DNA from: HXMU1420-13 sp963691715
GTDB lineage: Bacteria > Bacteroidota > Rhodothermia > Balneolales > Balneolaceae
NCBI GenBank assembly: GCA_963691715.1
Contig: OY829281.1
Location: 1,984,001-2,048,000, forward strand
Direction: 5' to 3'
DNA length: 64,000 nt
Made by a program: the position numbers and the translations under genes. This document shows, in pieces, positions 44,582-52,875 of this stretch (the stretch's first letter is position 1; the number at the start of each line of letters is the position of its first letter). A model generated the notes under the pieces. That model saw nothing but the letters and a program-made list of their open reading frames with translations, had not been told where the DNA came from and did no database searches.

Positions 44582-45445
44582 ATGCCTCAAGCTGCTTCAT
44601 TAGAAGAACTATTAAAATCTGGTGCTCATTTCGGGCACTTAACACGTCGTTGGAACCCAAAAATGAAGGAATTTATCTTCATGCATAGAAATGGGATCCA
44701 TATAATAGACCTAAAAAAAACTCAAAAGTACCTCCAAGAAGCTTTGAACGAAATTCAAAGACTCTCTAGATCTGGTAAAACCATCCTTTTCGTTGGTACT
44801 AAAAAACAATCTACCGATATCATCAAAACTGAAGCTATCCGCGCTGGAATGCCTTTTGTTACTCATAGATGGTTAGGTGGTATGCTTACAAACTTTTCTA
44901 CTGTTCGTAAAAGCATATCACGTATGGAAGAAATTGAGCGAATGAAAAATGACGGTACCATCAATGAGCTCACAAAAAAAGAAGGACTAATGCTTTCTCG
45001 TGAGCAACAAAAACTGGAAGATACTCTTGGCGGTATCGCAAATATGAGTCGTCTTCCAGGTGCTATCTTTGTTGTTGATATTATTAAAGAGCACTTAGCG
45101 GTTAACGAAGCCATTAAGCTACACATTCCAGTAATAGCAATGGTTGATACAAACAGTGACCCAGATGTGCCTGACTTCATCATCCCTTGTAACGATGATT
45201 CCGCTCGTACAATACAACTTGTTGCATCTCAAGTAGCAGACGCTATCATAGAAGGAGCTGCAGAACGAGAAGCACACAATGAAGAAGAATTAATGGAAGC
45301 CGCTGCCATCGAAGTGAAAGATGTTACAGAGGAAGAAGTTGAAGAAACTAAAACAAAATTACGTTCTCGTAGAAAAAAACAAGCTGAACCAACTTTAGAA
45401 CCTTCCGATGAAGAAACTAAAGAAGAAGCCTCAGAAGAAGAATAA
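44582..45445 (+). CDS. rpsB: 30S ribosomal protein S2
   Basis: Small-subunit protein needed to load S1. The core is normal: LLKSGAHFGHLTRRWNPKMKEFIF, FVGTKKQSTDIIKTEA, RWLGGMLTNFSTVRKSI and PVIAMVDTNSDPD. At 287 aa it is about 45-50 residues longer than the E. coli protein. The extra C-terminal part is a highly charged tail rich in Glu and Lys (from about residue 232 on). Such acidic tails are common in S2 of this phylum. Followed by tsf after 29 nt. Confidence 0.98.
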   Translation: MPQAASLEELLKSGAHFGHLTRRWNPKMKEFIFMHRNGIHIIDLKKTQKYLQEALNEIQRLSRSGKTILFVGTKKQSTDIIKTEAIRAGMPFVTHRWLGGMLTNFSTVRKSISRMEEIERMKNDGTINELTKKEGLMLSREQQKLEDTLGGIANMSRLPGAIFVVDIIKEHLAVNEAIKLHIPVIAMVDTNSDPDVPDFIIPCNDDSARTIQLVASQVADAIIEGAAEREAHNEEELMEAAAIEVKDVTEEEVEETKTKLRSRRKKQAEPTLEPSDEETKEEASEEE

Positions 45446-45474
45446 TTTTATAAACCGACTAAAATCATAAAGAC

Positions 45475-46308
45475 ATGAGCATTACTGCTGCTGACGTAAA
45501 AAAACTAAGAGATATGACCGGCGCCGGTATGATGGATAGCAAAAAAGCCCTAACCGAAGCCGAAGGCGATTTTGAAAAAGCAGTTGAAATCCTTCGTAAA
45601 AAAGGACAAAAAGTAGCTGACAAGCGTGCTGACCGTGACGCTAAGGAAGGTTTAGTATTAACACGCATTAGCGATGATGCTAAAAAAGCTGCCGCCATTG
45701 AAATCAATTGCGAAACCGACTTTGTTGCACGTAACGAAGATTTCCAAACAAAAGCGGCTTCTTTCCTTAATGCTGCTTATGAAGGTGATATCGATAACTT
45801 AGATGCACTACTTGCTACCGAAGTTGAAGGCGAATCTATTGCAAATCACCTCCAAAATATGACCGGAACTATCGGTGAAAAAATCCAGATAAGCAAAGTT
45901 GTATTGGTAACTACAGAAGGATCTTTAATTGATTACATCCACCCAGGAAACCAATTAGGCGTATTGGTTGAATTTGACGGTGTTGTTGAAAATACCGATG
46001 TAGCCAAAGATGTTGCCATGCAGGTAGCCGCTATGAAACCAATCGCTGTAACACAAGACGAAGTTGATGCATCTGTAGTAGAAAAAGAATTGGAAATAGC
46101 TAAAGAGCAATTAATAAACGAAGGAAAACCTGCTGAAATCGCTGAAAAGGCAGCCAAAGGAAAACTTCGTCGATTCTATGAAGAACGTGTTCTTTTAAAT
46201 CAAAAATTCGTAAAAGATAATGGCGTTAATGTGAAGCAATATTTAGAGCAAAACAATACACCATTAGCAAAAGCTTTTTACCGAATACAATTAGGTGAAG
46301 AGGCTTAA
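45475..46308 (+). CDS. tsf: translation elongation factor Ts
   Basis: Nucleotide exchange factor for EF-Tu. 277 aa. The N-terminal UBA-like domain (ITAADVKKLRDMTGAGMMDSKKALTEA) and the EF-Tu binding motif IEINCETDFVARNEDF are intact. The C-terminal module ends VKQYLEQNNTPLAKAFYRIQLGEEA. It is followed by a strong terminator, so pyrH is at least partly separately expressed. Confidence 0.98.
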   Translation: MSITAADVKKLRDMTGAGMMDSKKALTEAEGDFEKAVEILRKKGQKVADKRADRDAKEGLVLTRISDDAKKAAAIEINCETDFVARNEDFQTKAASFLNAAYEGDIDNLDALLATEVEGESIANHLQNMTGTIGEKIQISKVVLVTTEGSLIDYIHPGNQLGVLVEFDGVVENTDVAKDVAMQVAAMKPIAVTQDEVDASVVEKELEIAKEQLINEGKPAEIAEKAAKGKLRRFYEERVLLNQKFVKDNGVNVKQYLEQNNTPLAKAFYRIQLGEEA

Positions 46309-46326
46309 CTCTTTTTTGTTTAACTT

Positions 46327-46361
46327 AGGCTGTTTTGATTATTCGAAACAGCCTTTTTTTT
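46327..46361 (+). terminator. rho-independent terminator after tsf
   Basis: Perfect 9-bp stem AGGCTGTTT/AAACAGCCT (46327-46335 and 46346-46354), 10-nt loop, followed by an eight-base T-run to 46361. It separates the rpsB-tsf unit from pyrH and rules out any pyrH start upstream of it. Confidence 0.92.
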
Positions 46362-46392
46362 GGTCTTTAAACTAATCTTACTGGTATTAATT

Positions 46393-47121
46393 TTGGGAAA
46401 TAAGTACAAACGTATTCTTTTAAAACTTAGTGGGGAAGCTCTTCTTGGTGAACAAGGACACGGTATTGACGGTGAAATCTTAACTCGATACGCAAATGAA
46501 ATAAAAACCATCCAACGAGAAGGTATTGAAGTTTCTATCGTAATTGGTGGAGGTAATATTTTTCGAGGTGTAAAAGGTGCCACCGAAGGAATGGATCGTG
46601 TGCAAGGTGATTATATGGGAATGCTTGCCACCATGATTAATGCCATGGCTTTACAAGATGCCCTAGAACGACAAGAAGTTAAAACTAGATTACTTTCGGC
46701 TATTCGAATGGAGGCTATTGCAGAACCTTATATTCGACGACGTGCCGTGCGCCATTTAGAAAAAGGACGTGTGGTGATTTTTGGTGCTGGTACTGGTAAT
46801 CCGTACTTCACAACAGATACTGCTGGTGCCTTACGCGCCATAGAGGTGGAAGCCGATGTGATTCTCAAAGGAACGCGTGTGGACGGTATCTACGACTCAG
46901 ACCCAGAAAAAAATCCCGATGCCGTTAAATTTGATACTATAACGGGTGACGAAGTACTAAAAAGGCGCCTTTCAGTTATGGACTTAACAGCATTTACTTT
47001 ATGCCGAGAAAATTCCACTCCCATCATTGTATTTAACATGAACGAGCCTGGCGCACTAAAAAAAGTAGTTTGCGATGGGGAAGATTTAGGAACTACTGTT
47101 GTTTGGGATTTAGGGAATTAA
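46393..47121 (+). CDS. pyrH: uridylate kinase
   Basis: Phosphorylates UMP to UDP in pyrimidine nucleotide synthesis. 242 aa. The N-terminal phosphate-binding segment YKRILLKLSGEALLGEQG, VIGGGNIFRG, GAGTGNPYFTTDTAGALRA and ADVILKGTRVDGIYDSDP are all present. The frame is open back to 46360, but those codons overlap the tsf terminator T-run and are hydrophobic nonsense. The TTG at 46393 (LGNKYKRILL) matches the family start and is used. No ATG is available. Confidence 0.95.
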   Translation: MGNKYKRILLKLSGEALLGEQGHGIDGEILTRYANEIKTIQREGIEVSIVIGGGNIFRGVKGATEGMDRVQGDYMGMLATMINAMALQDALERQEVKTRLLSAIRMEAIAEPYIRRRAVRHLEKGRVVIFGAGTGNPYFTTDTAGALRAIEVEADVILKGTRVDGIYDSDPEKNPDAVKFDTITGDEVLKRRLSVMDLTAFTLCRENSTPIIVFNMNEPGALKKVVCDGEDLGTTVVWDLGN

Positions 47122-47122
47122 A

Positions 47123-47158
47123 TAAAAAAATTTCTTAATTGCTAAGCAAAATTAAGAA
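47123..47158. terminator. bidirectional terminator between pyrH and the YHYH gene
   Basis: 9-bp inverted repeat TTCTTAATT/AATTAAGAA (47132-47140 and 47150-47158) with a 9-nt loop. On the minus strand it is followed by ATTTTTTTATT, ideal for ending the YHYH gene. On the plus strand a weaker CCCTTTTAATT follows, serving pyrH. Confidence 0.7.
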
Positions 47159-47290
47159 CCCTTTTAATTCATACTTATACTCTCAATGCTCTACCTATAT
47201 TTCACACGTATGTAATTGCGATCAGAAAAATAGATAGTTCTGGCCTAGTAGGGAATAAATCCACCAATACCATAGTAGGGTTTTTAGCTT

Positions 47291-48289
47291 TTAATGAGCA
47301 TGATGCCATGTATCGGTCGTTGCTTTAAATGCTCCCCCTTTTCCAAACGAAGCATGTACCGAACCAGAATGGCAGGCTAACATCCAAGGATAGGAATCGG
47401 TCACATAATAGGCATAACTTCCATTAACACTCATTCCATTACATTCATCAAGGTCGCCAGCATCGGTAAATTCATAATCGTCTACATACAACCCATTATA
47501 TGATCCACCAGGATTAGTATCGTCAGGGCCAGGGCGTAACCCTGCTTTTAATGTATATCCAGAGATAGCTTTTCGCACTTGATTTGATGATGGATCCAAG
47601 AAATAGGAACCATAAATAGGAAATCCGTCTGCTGCAAAACCAATCACAGGAGAACCATTTATGCCAGGATTATCATCAAACATTGCTTTTGGATTACCAT
47701 GATAATGATAAGTGCCATCTGGTTGTGTATGTGCATTGTTTGCATCAGCACCAAATTTCGACTCAGAACCTAAGGGATCAACCAACCATGGATCGTTCGG
47801 AGTGCATCCTATAGGCACATTTCCATCCGCATCGGCCATAGCACTGTTTGGACGATAACATCCGGCTGAAAGCATATCAACAACTACACCATTAAGCATA
47901 ATTGCATCGTAATAATTTTGAGATAATGCAGTTACATTCTCCGCAAGGGCTGGATGTTGTGCTATAGTAAAAGCTCTATTTCTTGTACTCACATTGGTAG
48001 CGAAATTCGCTGATTGGTCATTAAAATCATGATTAGGAATTCCATTTACAGAAATCTGACAATGATCGCTGGTTGCTTCTATGGTAACAGCTCCTTCAAA
48101 AACAGAGTTTCGCTGTATATCCCTTACCATTGATGCATAATCTTCTGCATAGTTTGTACAATCTGTAGATAGTTCTGTAAAAATTGCATCTGTAATATCA
48201 ATAGCATCAGGCACTTCTGAATTTGAATTGTTTGAATTACAACTTACTAATACTCCAAGATTCAATGCTAACAACAGCGTTTTGTTCAT
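47291..48289 (-). CDS. YHYH-domain lipoprotein
   Basis: 332 aa, lipobox LGVLVSC with Cys at residue 17. It contains the signature DGTYHYHGNP at about residue 193, followed by GSPVIGFAADGFPIYGSYF and WMLACHSGSVHASFGKGG, typical of YHYH-domain proteins. These are found in marine bacteria and have no proven function; metal binding by the His-rich motif is plausible. It is inserted in opposite orientation between pyrH and frr, which are adjacent in most bacteria. Confidence 0.85.
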   Translation of the reverse strand: MNKTLLLALNLGVLVSCNSNNSNSEVPDAIDITDAIFTELSTDCTNYAEDYASMVRDIQRNSVFEGAVTIEATSDHCQISVNGIPNHDFNDQSANFATNVSTRNRAFTIAQHPALAENVTALSQNYYDAIMLNGVVVDMLSAGCYRPNSAMADADGNVPIGCTPNDPWLVDPLGSESKFGADANNAHTQPDGTYHYHGNPKAMFDDNPGINGSPVIGFAADGFPIYGSYFLDPSSNQVRKAISGYTLKAGLRPGPDDTNPGGSYNGLYVDDYEFTDAGDLDECNGMSVNGSYAYYVTDSYPWMLACHSGSVHASFGKGGAFKATTDTWHHAH

Positions 48290-48491
48290 TTTAACTTATT
48301 TAGATGTAGGTTTCATCAGAATTGCGCTACGAAATGGCAACCTTGATTGATCGTGTAAAAAGATACAACACACCAATGTAATTAAAGAACCTTTATTGTT
48401 TAGAATTCTGTTCAATTTTGATGTTCACTTTTAGTAAATTCACACGTCTAAAAAAGGCTACATGCCTATCAGTTAACCAAAGTGAGTAGAT

Positions 48492-49061
48492 ATGATTGCG
48501 GAAGAATTACAGGATATAATCGACGAAGCTGATATGAAAATGGATGATGCTATCCAATTCTTGAAAAAAGAATTTTCCCATATCCGAGCGGGTAAAGCTA
48601 ACCCTGCTCTTATTTCATCTGTCAATGTATCCTATTATGGCGCACAAACTCCACTCCAACAATTAGCCAATATCTCTGCACCCGAACCTCGTATGCTTAT
48701 GGTTCAACCGTACGACAAATCGGTGATGACCGATATCGAAAAAGCGATTATGGCTTCGGGACTTGGTCTAAATCCTATGAACGATGGAGAACTTATTCGA
48801 ATCCCTCTCCCTATTCTTACAGAAGAGCGAAGAAAAGAACTCGTAAAAATTGCCAAAGATAAATCTGAACAAGCAAGAATTAGTATCAGAAATTCTCGCC
48901 GAGAAGCTAACGACCAGATCAAAAAAGCTGTGGAAGAACATTCTTTACCCGAAGATTCCAAATTCGAAGCAGAAGATGATGTACAAACAGTGACAAATAA
49001 TCATACTAAAACAGTAGACGATCTCTTCAATCATAAAGAATCAGAAATAATGACGGTGTGA
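48492..49061 (+). CDS. frr: ribosome recycling factor
   Basis: Splits post-termination ribosomes together with EF-G. 189 aa. It shows the conserved FLKKEFSHIRAGKANPALISSVNVSYYG, PQ-type linker LLMVQPYDKS-like segment (MLMVQPYDKSVMTDIEKAI) and LTEERRKELVKIAKDKSEQARISIRN. Slightly longer N-terminus and linker than E. coli. Divergent from the YHYH gene, 124 nt before smc. Confidence 0.98.
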   Translation: MIAEELQDIIDEADMKMDDAIQFLKKEFSHIRAGKANPALISSVNVSYYGAQTPLQQLANISAPEPRMLMVQPYDKSVMTDIEKAIMASGLGLNPMNDGELIRIPLPILTEERRKELVKIAKDKSEQARISIRNSRREANDQIKKAVEEHSLPEDSKFEAEDDVQTVTNNHTKTVDDLFNHKESEIMTV

Positions 49062-49185
49062 TTCATTGAACACGCTCTGCACACCATCACGTACACCCAA
49101 GAAATGTATCTTACAGCTATTCGGTAGTGTAATTTACCTTGTACTACGTTCAGCTACTGAAAAGCTACCGTTAGAAAAGCACTAA

Positions 49186-52100
49186 ATGTATATATCGGAA
49201 CTAAACCTACACGGATTTAAGAGTTTTGCCCACAAAACGAAAGTAAGTTTTGATAGTGGAATTACATCTATAGTAGGGCCTAATGGTTGTGGAAAATCAA
49301 ACATTGTTGATGCATTACGCTGGGTGTTAGGAGAACAACGCCCCTCTTTACTACGATCTTCTGCGATGAGTAATGTAATCTTTAATGGCACCGCCAAAAA
49401 GAAAGCACTCGGAATGGCAGAAGTGTCACTCACTTTTGTGAACGATAAAGGTATTCTTCCCATCGAATACAGTGAAGTAACCATTACTCGTAGATTATTT
49501 CGTTCAGGTGATTCCGAATATCTAATTAACAATACCTCCTGCCGACTTAAAGATATCATGGAACTTTTTATGGATACGGGTATGGGATCGGATGCCTATT
49601 CTGTAATTGAGTTGAAAATGGTAGAAGAGATCTTAAATGATAAAAACAACGATCGACGCCGACTATTCGAAGAAGCCGCAGGGGTAACCAGATATAAAGA
49701 TCAAAGGAAAAAGACCCTTCGAAAGCTAGATGAGACTAAAAAAGATGTGCAGCGTGTTGATGATTTATTAATTGAATTGAGAAAGAAGGCTCGATCTCTT
49801 GAAATACAGGCAGAAAAAGCAGAAAAAGCAAAGAACTACAAAGACGAACTCGAACATCTCGACAAAGCGTTAACCCTTCATGATCTACATAAGATTGAAG
49901 AAGAATTGGTACCCCTCACCGAGCGAATAAAAAATGTAGAACTCGAGAAACAAGAAATCACTGCCAATGTCGAACAATTAGAAGCCCAAGACGACAAAGC
50001 TCGTAATCAACTAGTACAAAAAGAAAGAAATCAAGCTGAGGCACAACGTTTAGTAAATCAATTGATTAATACCGTACGTGAATCTGAAACTAATATCCGT
50101 ATCACATACGAGAAGATCGAAAACGAAAAAAAGGTGATCTCTGAATATTCAAAAGATATCAATCAGGGTGAAAAAGATCTTAAAGAGTTAATGGATCTTT
50201 TAAGTACTAGCCGATCCAAATTAGAGAATTTTGATACTGATCTAGAAAAATCTGAACACATTTTAGAGGATTCCAAAAAAAAATATACCCACATTCAACA
50301 ACAGTACAATAAAGAGCGGAACGCGCTGTATGAGCTTGAAGTAAAGTTCTCTGAGACTAATAATGAACTTACAAAACTACAAACCAAGCAAATAAAAATT
50401 GAATCTCGACTTGAGAATACAGAAGGTGATTTAGAGCGGATTAATCAGGAAATTATTGACATAAATGATGAGATTGATCTGTTAACTACAGAGCAAAAGA
50501 ACACCGAAAAAACACTTGAGCAATTAGTAGCTGAGCGGGACGACCTTGAAAAAGAATTGGAAGATGCACGGCAAAAAAAAGAAGGCTTCTCTTCCAAACA
50601 AAATGAAATAAAAGACGAACTCAGAAGCTTACATTCTCAGCATTCAAGCTTGTTAAACGAGCTGCGTTTAATGAACGATTTAGCTAATTCGAACGAAGCA
50701 TTTCCAAGTAGTGTGAAATACCTGATGGAAAATCACCGCTTTGATTTTAAAGATATGTTCACCGTATCTGAAGTATTTGAAACCGACGAAAAACACGCCA
50801 TTGCATTAGAATCTCTACTGGGCGGTACATTAAATAACATCATTGTACCCACCTTAGAAGATGCAAAACGTGCCGCACTCATTTTAAAAAATCAACGAAA
50901 AGGAAAAGCAACCTTTATCCCTTTAGATAAACTCCGTGCCACCTACGAAGTAATTGATGGCTCCCTGTTCGATTTTGTACAAACAAAACCCCAATACTCT
51001 GCCTTAAAACAACTTCTGTTAGGTAATGTTTTAGTATTTAATACGGTAGAAGAAGGATATAAAGCGTTAAAACGCATACATGCAATGGGCGTTACTTACG
51101 ATGGTGAAGTGATTACAAAATCAGGATTTTATAAAAGTGGGAGTAAAAATAAGAACACAGGCATACGAGTAGGACTAAAAGACAAAATTACCCGTCTCGA
51201 AAAAGAGAAAGCGACGGCACTCAAAGAAATAGATAAACTCACCGATTATTTAACCCAGATCGTTGAAAAGCATAACGCCATTGATATTGGTGTAATGAGC
51301 CACTCACTGAAACAAAAAGAACAAGAAGTACGACGGTTAGAACAACAACAACACAGCTCTAACTCCAAAATTCAGGTCTATCAAAAAAATATTACCGAAT
51401 TAGTAAATAGAAAAGATAACCTAACTTCAAGTGAAGGCACTGCACAAGAAGAGCTCGATAGTATATTGCCAAAACAGAATGAATTAGAAAGAAAAAAAGC
51501 AGAATTTGATACACTACAAATAGAAAAAAAAGAAACACTTGAATCCCTTGAAGAAGAACGAGCAATAGCTCAAGGCAGATATAACGATGCACAATTAACG
51601 CATCAAGATTTACGCAACAAAGTAGAAAATCATGAACGCGATGTACGCCGAGCAGAAACAGGTATACAAAGCGTACAAGCACGCATCGAAAATCGAAATA
51701 AATTATCTGGGCAATCAAAAAAGAACATCACCGATTATTCGATCTACATCGAACAAGAAGAAGCTGCACTAGTACAACATCAAGAGGAACAAACTGCGGC
51801 CAATGAGGCCTTAACCAAAGCTGAAACAGAGGCAGCAAAACAACGTGGCTCGATCAATGAATTTGAAAAATCTTTACGAGAGATTCGGCGCCAAAAAGAA
51901 GTTCATATAGAGTTGGTGCATCATTTAGCAATGGCTAAAGAAAAAATGGAGATGCAAATTCAGGCACTCTCAGATCATATATGGGAAACCTACGGCATAT
52001 TAATGAAACAAGTAGGTCGTGTAGAAATGCCTTCAGATAAAACACCAGAAGAAGTTAAACAACGTATTGGGTGGCTTCGCCAAAAACTCAACGCTATTGG

Positions 52101-52713
52101 AGATGTAAATCCCCTTGCCATTGACGAATTTAAGGAAGAAAAAGAACGCCTCACCTTCTATGAAGAACAAATAGACGATCTAAACAAAGCCGAAGCACAA
52201 CTCCTAGAAACCATCCAAGAAATTAATGAAACAGCCATAGAACGCTTTAACGAAACGTTTGAAAAAGTGAGAATCAACTTTCAAAAAGTATTTAAAACGC
52301 TCTTTTTTGAGGATGATTACTGCGATTTATTAATCGAAGAAGGTGTTGAAGACCCCCTAGAAGCACGTATCGAAATTAAAGCGCAACCAAGAGGGAAACG
52401 CCCTAGCGGTATATCGCAACTATCGGGTGGGGAGAAAACACTTACTGCTATCGCCCTTCTTTTCGCGATCTATTTGGTAAAACCATCTCCCTTTTGTGTG
52501 TTAGATGAAGTAGACGCTCCGCTTGATGACGCCAATATTGAACGTTTTGCCAAGATGATAAAAAACTTCAGTAACGATACTCAATTTATTATCATCACCC
52601 ACAATAAAAAAACAATGAGCAAAGCCGAAATGATGTATGGGGTAACTATGCCAGAAACGGGTGTGAGTCGACTTGTTGGGGTTAAAATGGACGATATTGG
52701 GGATGCAGCTTAG
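49186..52713 (+). CDS. smc: chromosome segregation protein SMC
   Basis: ATPase that organises and segregates the chromosome as a ring with ScpA and ScpB. 1175 aa, full length. Walker A GPNGCGKSN is at residues 31-39, then a long coiled coil at about 170-500. The hinge at about 510-680 contains FPSSVKYLMENHRFDFKDMF and LLGGTLNNIIVPTLEDA. A second coiled coil reaches about 1020. The signature motif QLSGGEKTLTAIALLF is near 1079 and Walker B PFCVLDEVDAPLDD near 1106. scpA and scpB are not in the window. Confidence 0.98.
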   Translation: MYISELNLHGFKSFAHKTKVSFDSGITSIVGPNGCGKSNIVDALRWVLGEQRPSLLRSSAMSNVIFNGTAKKKALGMAEVSLTFVNDKGILPIEYSEVTITRRLFRSGDSEYLINNTSCRLKDIMELFMDTGMGSDAYSVIELKMVEEILNDKNNDRRRLFEEAAGVTRYKDQRKKTLRKLDETKKDVQRVDDLLIELRKKARSLEIQAEKAEKAKNYKDELEHLDKALTLHDLHKIEEELVPLTERIKNVELEKQEITANVEQLEAQDDKARNQLVQKERNQAEAQRLVNQLINTVRESETNIRITYEKIENEKKVISEYSKDINQGEKDLKELMDLLSTSRSKLENFDTDLEKSEHILEDSKKKYTHIQQQYNKERNALYELEVKFSETNNELTKLQTKQIKIESRLENTEGDLERINQEIIDINDEIDLLTTEQKNTEKTLEQLVAERDDLEKELEDARQKKEGFSSKQNEIKDELRSLHSQHSSLLNELRLMNDLANSNEAFPSSVKYLMENHRFDFKDMFTVSEVFETDEKHAIALESLLGGTLNNIIVPTLEDAKRAALILKNQRKGKATFIPLDKLRATYEVIDGSLFDFVQTKPQYSALKQLLLGNVLVFNTVEEGYKALKRIHAMGVTYDGEVITKSGFYKSGSKNKNTGIRVGLKDKITRLEKEKATALKEIDKLTDYLTQIVEKHNAIDIGVMSHSLKQKEQEVRRLEQQQHSSNSKIQVYQKNITELVNRKDNLTSSEGTAQEELDSILPKQNELERKKAEFDTLQIEKKETLESLEEERAIAQGRYNDAQLTHQDLRNKVENHERDVRRAETGIQSVQARIENRNKLSGQSKKNITDYSIYIEQEEAALVQHQEEQTAANEALTKAETEAAKQRGSINEFEKSLREIRRQKEVHIELVHHLAMAKEKMEMQIQALSDHIWETYGILMKQVGRVEMPSDKTPEEVKQRIGWLRQKLNAIGDVNPLAIDEFKEEKERLTFYEEQIDDLNKAEAQLLETIQEINETAIERFNETFEKVRINFQKVFKTLFFEDDYCDLLIEEGVEDPLEARIEIKAQPRGKRPSGISQLSGGEKTLTAIALLFAIYLVKPSPFCVLDEVDAPLDDANIERFAKMIKNFSNDTQFIIITHNKKTMSKAEMMYGVTMPETGVSRLVGVKMDDIGDAA

Positions 52714-52731
52714 GTTGCTTCTATACCTGTT

Positions 52732-52776
52732 AAGAGGCGCTTTACAACACTTTTTTTAAAAACCTCTTCTTTTTTT
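52732..52776 (+). terminator. possible terminator after smc
   Basis: AAGAGG (52732-52737) pairs with CCTCTT (52763-52768), followed by CTTTTTTTT. The loop is long (25 nt) with a possible inner T-run/A-run helix. It is a weak candidate. Confidence 0.35.
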
Positions 52777-52875
52777 GTAACAAAACCCGTTTCAATTACT
52801 CTAATTAATATTAGGGTCGCAAAATCAAGAGTTTAGGAAGTCTCTTAGCGAATAAACAATTTAATCAGGTAAAAG

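Noticed and set aside
46360..46392. Upstream extension of pyrH from a TTG at 46360
   Set aside because: Overlaps the T-run of the tsf terminator and gives a hydrophobic leader absent from uridylate kinases.
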